A stretch of 32,221 bases of DNA from Aurantimicrobium sp. (GTDB lineage: Bacteria > Actinomycetota > Actinomycetes > Actinomycetales > Microbacteriaceae): positions 83,677 to 115,897 of the forward strand of contig JAHEGZ010000007.1 of assembly GCA_024644865.1 (NCBI GenBank), read 5' to 3'. Positions within the stretch are counted from its first letter, which is position 1, and each line of letters starts with the position of its first letter. Of this stretch, positions 8,269 through 15,773 are shown piece by piece. Position numbers and translations under genes: made by a program. The notes below the pieces were generated by a model. The model did not search any database. It was not told the DNA's origin and was given only the letters and a program-made list of their open reading frames with translations.

Positions 8269-10089
8269 TTACTTCGACAGAATCTCGACGGTGCCGTTCG
8301 TACCGTCAACACGAAGCAGCATGCCCGTCTTGATGGTCGTCGACGCCTTACCGGTACCGGTCACAGCCGGCAATCCGTACTCGCGGCAGACGATGGCAGC
8401 GTGCGACATCATGCCTCCGATGTCGGTCACGGTTGCCGAGATCTTGCCGAAGACCGGACCCCACGAGGGTGCGGTAACCGGGGCAACGAGGATCTCGCCC
8501 TGGATGAGTTCGCCGAGCTGGTCAGGGCTGGTGATAACACGAGCCTTACCCTCAACGACACCACCCGAAGCGGCCATACCCTTGAGTCCGTTCTTGAGAC
8601 CCGAGTCGGCACCAAGCCACTGCTGAACCTGGTCGGTCGTGATACCCCACAGCATGACGGTGAAGGGCTCGACGATCTCGGCCGGCGGCTCGTTGAACGC
8701 GGGCGCCGGGCGCTGCGTTGCGAGTGCGTTGATGATTTTGGTGCGACGTGCAACCTCGGTCGGCCAGTAGGTCGGTCCAATGGGCTCGGTGCCCACGGCC
8801 CACGCGTTGGCGTAGTCGAACATTGCCGGACGAACCTCATCGCGGCTCAGGTACAGGATGTCGTCAGCGTTGGCCCAGAAGCCCTGGTCAGCAAGAAGCT
8901 GTCCGAGCTGACGAACCTTGCGCCAGAACACACCCATGGTCCAGTGCTCGATGTAGAAGTTGTGGTCTTCCACGTAGGGGTAGACAACGCGAGCCAGGCC
9001 AAGCTTGCCCATGAAGGTTTCCTTGGCTTCGCCGTCGAGTGCGTCTGCATAACCCTCGGTGATGCGGTCGCGCTCAGCGATGAGCTCGTCCTTCGGACGG
9101 TGCAGGCGCTCGCCCTTGGCGGCACGTGCAACGTAGTCGGAGATGTATCCGACCGGAAGGTCGAGGTTGTCACGCCAGTAGACGTCGGTTCCATAGAAAC
9201 CGTTACCTACGGTGTAGTTGAACCACGGGTCCTGTGCCTTCTCGAACGCAGCGAGCCACTGCGCGCCGTTCGAGTGGCCCTCGACTGCGCCAAGAACCTT
9301 GGCTGCGTCGTCACCGGTGAACAGATCGGTCAGACCAAGCTTGACCGCGAGGTCAGCGAGGGTCTTGAGCTCGTCGTCCGGACGGAAGAGAACCGAGTCC
9401 ACACCCATAACCATCTTGGCGATGGCGAGGTCGGGGATGCCGGGGAAGGCCTCTTTACAGAACATGAACAGGTCGAGGTACGCGACGTAACCCAGGTTCA
9501 GGAACTCGAAGTGACGCTCCCAGTTCTTGTAGCACAGCGAGATGAGACGGTCGTAGTCGTCGAAGAGCTGAACCGAGGGGTCCATGCCCTTTCCACCCTT
9601 GATGTCCTCGATCGGAACCATGTCGGGCAGAGCGGTGAAGTTGATCGCGTCGATCTCGGCAATGTTCGAGAGAACATCCTTGCGCCAGTTCTCGAGCAGC
9701 TCAGTCCAGTTCTGGAAGTAGTGACCAGCGCGCTCCATGAAGTGAGGAACGCGGTCACCGATGAGCTCGGGAGCGACACCGACAGGGCTGAAGTAGTTGT
9801 AGCCCATGTGGATACGGAAGTCGATACCGTTTGCCGGAGGAATGATGTAGTGACGCGTGTTGTATGCACCGAGGCAGCGTGAAGCGAACTCCACACCGAT
9901 GACCTCAAATGGCTTGAACACGTTCGGCCAGTGCTGGCTGTCACAGAACCAGAACTTTGCTTCTTCCTGCTTCTTCAGGTTGTCCTGGAAGGTCAGGTAG
10001 TACGGATAGAGCTCCTGCCAGCCCTCAGCACCCTTGGGGGTTTTCATGCTGTAGGGCGAAGGGAAGCTTTTTGCGGCTTTAGGCGCCAT
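8269..10089 (-). CDS. Split dikinase-like phosphotransferase, substrate plus phospho-His subunit (606 aa)
   Basis: The C-terminal ~95 residues are the PEP-utilising mobile (swivelling) domain. The phosphohistidine motif TDIGGMMSHAAIV places the phospho-acceptor at H563, followed by GLPAVTGTG. Nothing follows it, so the PEP-binding TIM barrel of PEP synthase and PPDK is absent. The ~500 residues before it, including FWFCDSQHWP, YNTRHYIIPP, EDHNFYIEHW and ADDILYLSRDEV, resemble the substrate-binding part of the phenylphosphate synthase 70-kDa subunit and of rifampin phosphotransferase. With the ATP-grasp protein encoded just upstream, it should transfer the beta-phosphate of ATP through His to a hydroxyl compound, giving a phosphoester, AMP and Pi. 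The acceptor is unknown. The ATG at 10089 has GAAAGG about 9 bases upstream. Confidence 0.82.
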   Translation of the reverse strand: MAPKAAKSFPSPYSMKTPKGAEGWQELYPYYLTFQDNLKKQEEAKFWFCDSQHWPNVFKPFEVIGVEFASRCLGAYNTRHYIIPPANGIDFRIHMGYNYFSPVGVAPELIGDRVPHFMERAGHYFQNWTELLENWRKDVLSNIAEIDAINFTALPDMVPIEDIKGGKGMDPSVQLFDDYDRLISLCYKNWERHFEFLNLGYVAYLDLFMFCKEAFPGIPDLAIAKMVMGVDSVLFRPDDELKTLADLAVKLGLTDLFTGDDAAKVLGAVEGHSNGAQWLAAFEKAQDPWFNYTVGNGFYGTDVYWRDNLDLPVGYISDYVARAAKGERLHRPKDELIAERDRITEGYADALDGEAKETFMGKLGLARVVYPYVEDHNFYIEHWTMGVFWRKVRQLGQLLADQGFWANADDILYLSRDEVRPAMFDYANAWAVGTEPIGPTYWPTEVARRTKIINALATQRPAPAFNEPPAEIVEPFTVMLWGITTDQVQQWLGADSGLKNGLKGMAASGGVVEGKARVITSPDQLGELIQGEILVAPVTAPSWGPVFGKISATVTDIGGMMSHAAIVCREYGLPAVTGTGKASTTIKTGMLLRVDGTNGTVEILSK

Positions 10090-10145
10090 TGCTTACTGCC
10101 TTTCGTTGTTTGTCTCAGATGGATTGGTGGTGCGTTTTTTCGGGT

Positions 10146-11213
10146 TTAGCTACGGTTCATGGAAGCGAGCATCGACTTAGTGATGGCTTCGATTCCGGAA
10201 CCAGCGGAGGCAATCTTTGTCTCCACCTTTTTCTGCGACCAAACCGTCTCGGGACGGCTCTGCAGCAGAAGTACATTCTGACCTTCGGGAAGGTCGGCGT
10301 CGATGGCCCACTCGACGTCTTGAACTGTGCCGTAGTGCTTCTCGGCAGCCTTGGCCAGCTTGGCCACAGCCATGATCTCGTCCTCGCTCAGGCTCGACGA
10401 GCTACGTCGGGGTTCTTCGACCTCCTGGCGCGCGATGGACCCGTGTCCGGTGGGAACGAGCTCCTCGTGCTTGTCGGAGATGATTCGGTTAACAACCGAC
10501 ATCATGATCTTGTCGAGAACGAAGTTGTCAGGGGTGACCTCACCCGAGACCACCATCTCGCCCAGTCCCCAACTGGAGTCGATGACAATCTTGGTGCGGT
10601 CACCATTGGCCGGGTCGATGGTCATAGCCACGCCCGAAGAGCGAGAGTTGACCATCTTCTGAACGGCGACCGCAATCGAAAGACCTTCGTCGGCGATGTT
10701 GTTCGCCAATCGATACGTGATGGCACGGGCGGTGTACAGGGATGCCCAGCACTCACGAATCTTCTGCAGAACGTGCTGCTCACCAATGATCCACAGGTAG
10801 GTGTCCTGCTGACCGGCGAAGCTTGCGTCAGGAAGGTCTTCAGCAGTTGCGCTCGAGCGCACCGCAACAGGAACTTCGCCGCCACACAGCTCCATGAGCT
10901 TTGCGTACGCGGTGTGCACCTCGGCATAAACCTCTTCAGGAACCGGTTGCGTGAGGATCAGTTCACGAATCTGAGCCGAACGGTGGTCAAGGTCGGCCAC
11001 GTTGTCGGGGTCAAGCCCGGCAAGAATCTCTTTGATGTGCGCTTGCAGCTTGGGGTCGTTCACCACAGCGTCGTACGACTCAGTGGTGACGGCAAACCCG
11101 GGAGGAACCGGCATACCGGCACCGGTCATGATGGCCAGGCTGGTGCATTTTCCACCGAGACGGTCGTGCTCAGGCTTCTCGGCGCTGTCGAACGGGAAGG
11201 TATAAAGCGACAT
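10146..11213 (-). CDS. Split dikinase-like phosphotransferase, ATP-grasp subunit (355 aa)
   Basis: This is a stand-alone PEP-synthase N-terminal (ATP-binding) domain. It has the Lys region LGGKCTSL at about 19-26, GMPVPPGFAVT at 33-43, the signature AVRSSATAEDLPDASFAGQQ at 117-136, DVEWAID near 299-305, and LLLQSRPETV at 315-324. The His and PEP domains are missing; the His domain is on the adjacent gene. The sizes 355 + 606 aa match the 40-kDa and 70-kDa subunits of phenylphosphate synthase. It would bind ATP and phosphorylate H563 of the partner. The ATG at 11213 is preceded by AAAGGAA. It lies between the P450 and the partner subunit in the operon. Confidence 0.87.
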   Translation of the reverse strand: MSLYTFPFDSAEKPEHDRLGGKCTSLAIMTGAGMPVPPGFAVTTESYDAVVNDPKLQAHIKEILAGLDPDNVADLDHRSAQIRELILTQPVPEEVYAEVHTAYAKLMELCGGEVPVAVRSSATAEDLPDASFAGQQDTYLWIIGEQHVLQKIRECWASLYTARAITYRLANNIADEGLSIAVAVQKMVNSRSSGVAMTIDPANGDRTKIVIDSSWGLGEMVVSGEVTPDNFVLDKIMMSVVNRIISDKHEELVPTGHGSIARQEVEEPRRSSSSLSEDEIMAVAKLAKAAEKHYGTVQDVEWAIDADLPEGQNVLLLQSRPETVWSQKKVETKIASAGSGIEAITKSMLASMNRS

Positions 11214-11257
11214 TGCTTTCCTTTGGTGTTGAAGGTGCGGTTTTTTCGAAGTGGGTG

Positions 11258-12502
11258 TTACCAGGTGACCGGCACGGTCAGCGGAACGCGGAACGAGAGG
11301 TTGTCGCCAAACTCGATGTTGACGCCTTCCTTGAGTTTGAGACCGGGCAGCTTTTTGCTCAGCTCTTCGAGCGCCACGCGCGTCTGGAGCTTTCCAAGCA
11401 TGTTTCCGATGCAGTAGTGAATACCGAAACCGAACGACAGGTGGTTACGAGCGTTCTCGCGCTCGATATCGAACTTGTCGGGGTTCTCGAACATCTGCGG
11501 ATCGCGGTTAGCCGATCCCATGACCAGCAGAATCTGCGAGCCCTCGGGGATGTCGACACCGTTGATGACCGAGTCCTTCATGGCGGTGCGGCGCCAAGCG
11601 AAAATCGAACCAGCAGAGCGGAGAACCTCTTCGACAGCACCAGGAATCTTTGACGGGTCGGCCTTGATTGCCTGCCAGGCATCCTGGTTGATCATGAGCT
11701 GACGAACTGCATTCGAGATGAGCGTCGTCGTCGTCTCGTGACCGGCAAAGAGCAGGCTGTATAGGAACGAGGCGATCTCGTGGTCGCTAATCTCGTCTCC
11801 GGCGGTCTGCAGGTTGACCAGGTCGGTAACCAGGTTGTCACCGGGGGTGACCTTGGCGTCAGAAACGAGCTTCTGGCAGAAGTTCCAGTAGTTCACCATG
11901 TTGCGGGCGTGCGGGAGCTGCTCGTCATCAGAGAGATCTGCCCAGGTCAGTGTGGCGCGGCTGGTAGCCCATTCCTTGACCAGATCGATCATGTCGTGTG
12001 GAACACCGATGAGCTCGAAGATGGTGAGGGTCGGCAAGTCGTAGGCCAAGTCGGGAAGAATGTCGGCCGAATCGGTTCCTTTCGCAACCATGGCGTCAAT
12101 CAAGTCATCCGCGTTCTGGCGAATCAGCGGCTCAAGCACTTTGTAGCGGCGAGGAGTGAATGCCTTGGTGGCCACCGCACGAATGCGGGTGTGCTCCGGT
12201 GGGATGCGGGCCGAAAGGCCAGAGTAAGCAGTGAAGCCGCCATCGGCCATGATCTTCTTGGCCTCGGCACACAGCGGGCGAATGGGCGACTGTGCGTCTT
12301 TCGACGAGAAGCTCTCCCAGTCTTCAAAGACTGCCTTGACGTCTTCGTAGCGGGTGACGACAAACATGTTGATGCGGTCGTCCCACATGACCGGGGCTTC
12401 TTCGCGAAGCGCCTTGTACGAGTCGAAGGGGTCGGTCAGCTTGAACGGTTCGAAACCGTGGTAATCCTTGCCGAAAGTTTTTGATTCAACAACAGTGCTC
12501 AA
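11258..12502 (-). CDS. Cytochrome P450 (414 aa)
   Basis: This is a soluble bacterial P450 of normal length without a membrane anchor. The I-helix motif AGHETT is at 253-258, the K-helix ExxR at E292-R295, and the heme-binding loop FGFGIHYCIG gives the thiolate ligand C364. It is the first gene of the string and would hydroxylate the starting compound using electrons from the reductase at 5200-6435 through the ferredoxin at 6438-6761. The start is TTG at 12502, decided by an AAGGAGG ribosome binding site 7 bases before it and by the natural N-terminus. The gene stands 65 bases downstream of a 17-bp palindrome next to the IclR gene. The CYP family cannot be named from sequence alone. Confidence 0.95.
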   Translation of the reverse strand: MSTVVESKTFGKDYHGFEPFKLTDPFDSYKALREEAPVMWDDRINMFVVTRYEDVKAVFEDWESFSSKDAQSPIRPLCAEAKKIMADGGFTAYSGLSARIPPEHTRIRAVATKAFTPRRYKVLEPLIRQNADDLIDAMVAKGTDSADILPDLAYDLPTLTIFELIGVPHDMIDLVKEWATSRATLTWADLSDDEQLPHARNMVNYWNFCQKLVSDAKVTPGDNLVTDLVNLQTAGDEISDHEIASFLYSLLFAGHETTTTLISNAVRQLMINQDAWQAIKADPSKIPGAVEEVLRSAGSIFAWRRTAMKDSVINGVDIPEGSQILLVMGSANRDPQMFENPDKFDIERENARNHLSFGFGIHYCIGNMLGKLQTRVALEELSKKLPGLKLKEGVNIEFGDNLSFRVPLTVPVTW

Positions 12503-12509
12503 AACTGTT

Positions 12510-12516
12510 CCTCCTT
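12510..12516 (-). promoter_or_regulatory. Strong ribosome binding site deciding the TTG start of the P450
   Basis: On the minus strand the bases read AAGGAGG, a perfect match to the anti-Shine-Dalgarno core, with a 7-base spacer to TTG 12502-12500. It is the strongest ribosome binding site I noticed in the window and fits high expression of the first pathway enzyme. Confidence 0.8.
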
Positions 12517-12567
12517 GAACGCGAATAATTCAGCATCCACCCGAAAAGAAGGTTCGCCTACGATTTG

Positions 12568-12584
12568 TTCTCACTCAATGAGAA
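12568..12584. promoter_or_regulatory. Palindromic operator, probable IclR-family binding site (site 1)
   Basis: The sequence TTCTCACTCAATGAGAA is a 17-bp dyad centred on 12576 with 7 of 8 arm pairs matching. Outer arms GATTTG (12562-12567) and CAAATC (12587-12592) extend it further. It sits in the only sizeable gap around the IclR gene, between its stop and the P450 start. A palindrome with the same core is found at 32068-32084. Binding by the neighbouring IclR protein is inferred. No convincing -35/-10 pair could be placed. Confidence 0.7.
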
Positions 12585-12591
12585 AGCAAAT

Positions 12592-12609
12592 CTAGGTGTT
12601 TTGACCTAG
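12592..12609 (-). terminator. Short inverted repeat over the IclR stop codon, possible weak terminator
   Basis: CTAGGT (12592-12597) and ACCTAG (12604-12609) are perfect inverted arms around a 6-base loop, and the iclR TAG lies in one arm. On the minus strand the hairpin is followed by ATTTGCTTTCTC, which is T-rich but not a clean U-tract. It could reduce read-through from iclR into the P450 operon or be part of the operator region. Confidence 0.35.
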
Positions 12610-13388
12610 CTGCCGATGCGCGTGGGGGTGCCCACCATGGCGGCCTCGATGCGCTCAATAGTTCCGCGCAACAGCGGCATGAGGCGCTGCACCTCGCGGT
12701 ACCTGAAAACTTCGAAAACAAGGCCGACCGAGGCAACCACCTGGCCGTTGTAGTGCACGGGAAGGGCCATCGACAGAACACCCATGCGCATCTGCTCCTG
12801 AGTAACGCAGTAGCCGTCGCGACGAACGTCTTCGATGATCTGGCGCAGAATCTTGGGGTCGGTCACCGTTTTGGGCGTGGGTGCCTCGAGCTCGCGTTGC
12901 AGGTAGGCATCGACGAACCAGTCGGGCTGGTCGGCGAGCAGAATGCGCCCCACAGCGGTGGCGTGCATCGGCAGGCGACCACCGATGCGCGAAACCACGG
13001 GCATCTTGCGCGAGCCATAAACCTTGTCGACGTAGAGGGTCTGCATGCCGTCACGAATAGCCATGTGAACGTTCTCGTGCGTCAGGTCAAACAGGTCTTG
13101 CAAGAAAGGATGCGCGCGGTCACGCAAGCGGCGCCCGGCAAGCTGCCCGAGCTCCCAGATGCGGAATCCGATTCCATACTTTCCATCTGAGCCGCGTCGA
13201 AGTCCGCCCCACTCCTCAAGCTCACGCACGAGTCGATACGTGGTCGACAGCGGAAGATGGGCGCGCTGCGCGATCTTTGCTACCGAGAGGGAGCCGGTGG
13301 AGTTTTCGAACGACGCGAGAATGGCAAGCGCGCGTGAGGTGACGCTGGCACCGGCCGATGCGTTCTCTTCTGCGTTGGATTTCGCCAT
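12606..13388 (-). CDS. IclR-family transcriptional regulator (260 aa)
   Basis: The N-terminal winged helix-turn-helix covers roughly residues 14-75: SRALAILASFENSTGSLSV, then IAQRAHLPLSTTYRLVRELE as the recognition region. The C-terminal effector domain shows IclR-type features: MPVVSRIGGRLPMHATAVGR near 130-150 and the final VLSMALPVHYNGQVVASVGL. Length is typical. IclR proteins bind dyad operators next to their own gene and answer to small aromatic, terpenoid or organic-acid ligands. It starts 6 bases after the mutM stop, so its transcription may come from the mutM operon. It probably controls the P450 string and, through a second operator, the oxidoreductase at 30394. Confidence 0.92.
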   Translation of the reverse strand: MAKSNAEENASAGASVTSRALAILASFENSTGSLSVAKIAQRAHLPLSTTYRLVRELEEWGGLRRGSDGKYGIGFRIWELGQLAGRRLRDRAHPFLQDLFDLTHENVHMAIRDGMQTLYVDKVYGSRKMPVVSRIGGRLPMHATAVGRILLADQPDWFVDAYLQRELEAPTPKTVTDPKILRQIIEDVRRDGYCVTQEQMRMGVLSMALPVHYNGQVVASVGLVFEVFRYREVQRLMPLLRGTIERIEAAMVGTPTRIGS

Positions 13389-13394
13389 GTTTCC

Positions 13395-14276
13395 CTACTT
13401 CTTTGTCGAGCGCTTAATAGTCTCACGCTGACAGGCCGGGCAGAAGTGTGACCCTCGATTCATAAACGAGACGCGCTTGATCGCAGTGCCACAGCGCGGG
13501 CAGGGCTTTCCCTGCTGTCCGTAGGCGTTGAGGCTGTGCGCGAAGTAGCCGGCCTCACCGTTGACATTGAGATACTGGGCGTCGAAACTCGTTCCACCCT
13601 CCGTCAGGGCCTTACTCAAGACAGCGCGAACCTCCGCCAGCAGCGTCTGCGCCTGCGCTCGCGAGAGCTTGACCCCCGCCTTGTCGAAGTGAATCTCGGA
13701 TGCCCACAGCGACTCATCCGCATAAATGTTGCCTACTCCGCTGATGAGGGTTTGGTCGAGCAGAGCGCGCTTGACCCCGGTGTTCTTCTTGCGCAGACGC
13801 GCAACGAAGGCGTCATCGTCAAAGGTCGGCTCGAGGGGATCGGGGGCGATGTGCGCAACCTGGCTGGGAACCCGGCGTCCGTAGGCCACGACCAGCTCGT
13901 CGACGGCCATGGATCCAAAAATGCGCTGGTCGACGAAGTTGACCAGAACATCGGGCGAACCGGGACGGCGCACGAGAAACTGGATGCGCAGGTGCCGGTC
14001 GGCGGGCGCATCCGTACTTCGGAGCAAAACCTGCCCACTCATACCTAAGTGCGTCACGAGCGCGTCGCCCGAATCGAGCTCGAACCACATGAACTTGCCA
14101 CGACGCTGTGCGCTAATCACTGTGGTTCCGGTCAGCATTCCGACGAAGTCGCCACGGCGAGCGTCGTGCCGCTTGAGCGAACGCGAATCAAACACCGTGA
14201 CCGAGGCAATGGATGCGCCCACCATCGCCGGCTCGAGGCCAGCGCGAACCACCTCAACCTCGGGCAGCTCGGGCAC
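13395..14276 (-). CDS. mutM: Formamidopyrimidine-DNA glycosylase (293 aa)
   Basis: The enzyme excises 8-oxoguanine and formamidopyrimidines from DNA. The mature N-terminus PELPEVE provides catalytic Pro2 and Glu3. The H2TH region contains LLDQTLISGVGNIYADE, and the C-terminal zinc finger uses C259, C262, C279 and C282. Length is normal. The start is GTG at 14276, directly abutting the rnc stop, so the pair is translationally coupled. In many actinobacteria smc follows mutM; here an iclR gene and a catabolic operon follow instead. Confidence 0.97.
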   Translation of the reverse strand: MPELPEVEVVRAGLEPAMVGASIASVTVFDSRSLKRHDARRGDFVGMLTGTTVISAQRRGKFMWFELDSGDALVTHLGMSGQVLLRSTDAPADRHLRIQFLVRRPGSPDVLVNFVDQRIFGSMAVDELVVAYGRRVPSQVAHIAPDPLEPTFDDDAFVARLRKKNTGVKRALLDQTLISGVGNIYADESLWASEIHFDKAGVKLSRAQAQTLLAEVRAVLSKALTEGGTSFDAQYLNVNGEAGYFAHSLNAYGQQGKPCPRCGTAIKRVSFMNRGSHFCPACQRETIKRSTKK

Positions 14277-14963
14277 TTACTTACCGCTCAGTTGAGTCCA
14301 CGCGGCAAGCGCGGCAGCAATCTCGGCTTGTTTCTTGCTCGATCCGGTTCCCGTGGCAGAAGCGAGTTCGCCGACACGAACGGTTGCGGTGAACTCGCGA
14401 GCGTGGTCGGGGCCGGAGTGCTCCACCGAATAAACCACGGTCTCGTCGTGCGCCGCGGCTAGCTCTTGCAGGCTCGTCTTGGGATCCATGGCGGCGCCAA
14501 AACGATCGGCGTCGTTGAGCAGCGGTTCAATCAGGCGCAGAACCAGGTCGCGGGCGTCGTCCGGTCCGCAGGCGACAAACGTTGCACCGAGTAACGCCTC
14601 AGTGGTGTCGGCAAGAATCGAGTCTTTGTTGCGCCCGCCGGTGAGCTCTTCACCGTTGCCGAGCAACAGAAAAGCACCCAGCTCAATGCTTCGGGCGACC
14701 TCGGCAAGCGCGACGGTCGAGACCAGTGCCGCACGACGCTTAGCCAGTTCACCCTCATCGAGTTCCGGGTTATCCGAAAACAGCTTGACGGTAACCGCAA
14801 GTTGCAAAACGGCGTCGCCCAGAAACTCCAAGCGCTCATTATGTGCGACGCCACCGTTCTCGTACGAATACGAACGATGAGTCAATGCTTGGCGCAGTAG
14901 CTCCGGCTCAATGTCGACGCCCAGAACCGCTACGAGAGCAGAAACGTCAGGATGCTCGGTCAT
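14277..14963 (-). CDS. rnc: Ribonuclease III (228 aa)
   Basis: This is a double-strand-specific endoribonuclease for rRNA maturation and mRNA processing. The catalytic signature NERLEFLGDAVL gives Glu46 and Asp50, and the later DTTEALLGA supplies the second Asp/Glu pair. A dsRNA-binding domain fills the C-terminus, with DPKTSLQELAAAHDETVVY and GSSKKQAEIAAALAA. It is located between rpmF and mutM as in many actinobacteria and starts with ATG at 14963. Confidence 0.97.
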   Translation of the reverse strand: MTEHPDVSALVAVLGVDIEPELLRQALTHRSYSYENGGVAHNERLEFLGDAVLQLAVTVKLFSDNPELDEGELAKRRAALVSTVALAEVARSIELGAFLLLGNGEELTGGRNKDSILADTTEALLGATFVACGPDDARDLVLRLIEPLLNDADRFGAAMDPKTSLQELAAAHDETVVYSVEHSGPDHAREFTATVRVGELASATGTGSSKKQAEIAAALAAWTQLSGK

Positions 14964-14983
14964 GAGCGTGACGAAAGGTGTGA

Positions 14984-15187
14984 CTAGACGTCAGCGACCT
15001 TGCGGCCCTTGTACTCCATGAACAGTGGGGTTCCAGCGGAGTCTTCAACAACCTTGGCGCGGTGAGGAAGGCTGTAGACAACCTTGCCGTTCTCAATCGT
15101 CTTGACCAGCGTGGGGGCCGAAGCCTTCCACGCCGAACGACGGGTGCTGGTGTTCGAGCGGGATGATTTGCGCTTGGGTACAGCCAT
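14984..15187 (-). CDS. rpmF: 50S ribosomal protein L32 (67 aa)
   Basis: The N-terminus MAVPKRKSSRSNTSTRRSAW is the conserved L32 signature. The protein contains no Cys, so it is the zinc-independent form and lacks the CXXC pairs. The ATG at 15187 follows an AAAGAGA ribosome binding site. It sits between the DUF177 gene and rnc, the usual arrangement. Confidence 0.97.
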   Translation of the reverse strand: MAVPKRKSSRSNTSTRRSAWKASAPTLVKTIENGKVVYSLPHRAKVVEDSAGTPLFMEYKGRKVADV

Positions 15188-15217
15188 GATGGTCTCTTTC
15201 GTTAAATCTGCGTAATG

Positions 15218-15751
15218 CTAGGCATCTTTGTCGTCGGAAGCCGAAAACTCACGCAGAGCTGCCCACCGCGGATCAGCCGATCCCGATGATTCCTGCTGGA
15301 GTGGTTCAACCAAACGTTCACCGGTCTCAGGATCAAGACCTGCGCAGTCTGGCCGGCACACCGGCTGGAACGGAAGTGCAAGCACAACCGCATCCCTGAT
15401 TAGCGGTTCACAATCCACGTGGTCGTCGTGAACCTCATAGTCAAAGGCTTCGTCAACAGAATACGCGAAAAGTTCTTGGAATTCGACTTGGAGGTCTTCG
15501 GTCAGGGGCTCGAGGCACCTGCCGCACTCTCCTGTGGCCGTCGCGTCGACCTCGGCGGTTGCCAAAATGCCCTCGTGAATTGCCTCTAGACGAAGCTCGA
15601 CGTGGATGTTCGATCCGGCGGCGACCGCGATCAGACCCTCGCCGAGCTTCTCGGGGGCGCTGATGTCGAGGGTCAGTTCACGCTGCTCACCGGGACGGTG
15701 CATGAGGTCGTGCACATTGACGGTGAAGGGAGTCTTGACGAACTTGGACAT
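15218..15751 (-). CDS. DUF177/YceD-family protein (177 aa)
   Basis: This is a conserved partner of L32, almost always encoded directly upstream of rpmF; the plant and bacterial family is linked to 23S rRNA accumulation. The protein shows the family features: an N-terminal VNVHDLMHRPGEQRELTL, GECGRCLEPLTEDLQVEFQE with the CxxC pair, and a second Cys pair in CRPDCAGLDPETGE. It has an acidic C-terminus (SASDDKDA). It starts at ATG 15751, 22 bases after coaD. Confidence 0.9.
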   Translation of the reverse strand: MSKFVKTPFTVNVHDLMHRPGEQRELTLDISAPEKLGEGLIAVAAGSNIHVELRLEAIHEGILATAEVDATATGECGRCLEPLTEDLQVEFQELFAYSVDEAFDYEVHDDHVDCEPLIRDAVVLALPFQPVCRPDCAGLDPETGERLVEPLQQESSGSADPRWAALREFSASDDKDA

Positions 15752-15773
15752 GACTCAAGTCTAGGTTGAGCGA

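Noticed and set aside
7804-9882. Long plus-strand open frame (692 codons) opposite the HD and phosphotransferase genes
   Set aside because: It is antisense to two genes with clear family motifs, its own translation shows no recognisable domain, and such frames are common shadows in GC-rich coding DNA.
11066-11085. A further operator-like ACTCAGTG inside the ATP-grasp gene
   Set aside because: The flanks are not symmetric and it lies within coding sequence; only the short core matches by chance.
8269-11213. Normal PEP synthase or pyruvate phosphate dikinase split by a frameshift
   Set aside because: Each part has its own start and ribosome binding site, they are in reverse order to a broken single gene (ATP-grasp first, then a large novel domain and His domain at the end), and the PEP-binding barrel is missing.
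8269-11213. Anaerobic phenol carboxylation via phenylphosphate
   Set aside because: No UbiD-like carboxylase subunit is in the window, and the operon has an oxygen-dependent P450; only the phosphotransferase resembles that pathway.
10089-11417. Plus-strand open frame (442 codons) opposite the ATP-grasp subunit
   Set aside because: It crosses two gene boundaries of the real minus-strand genes and has no motif; it is a composition shadow.
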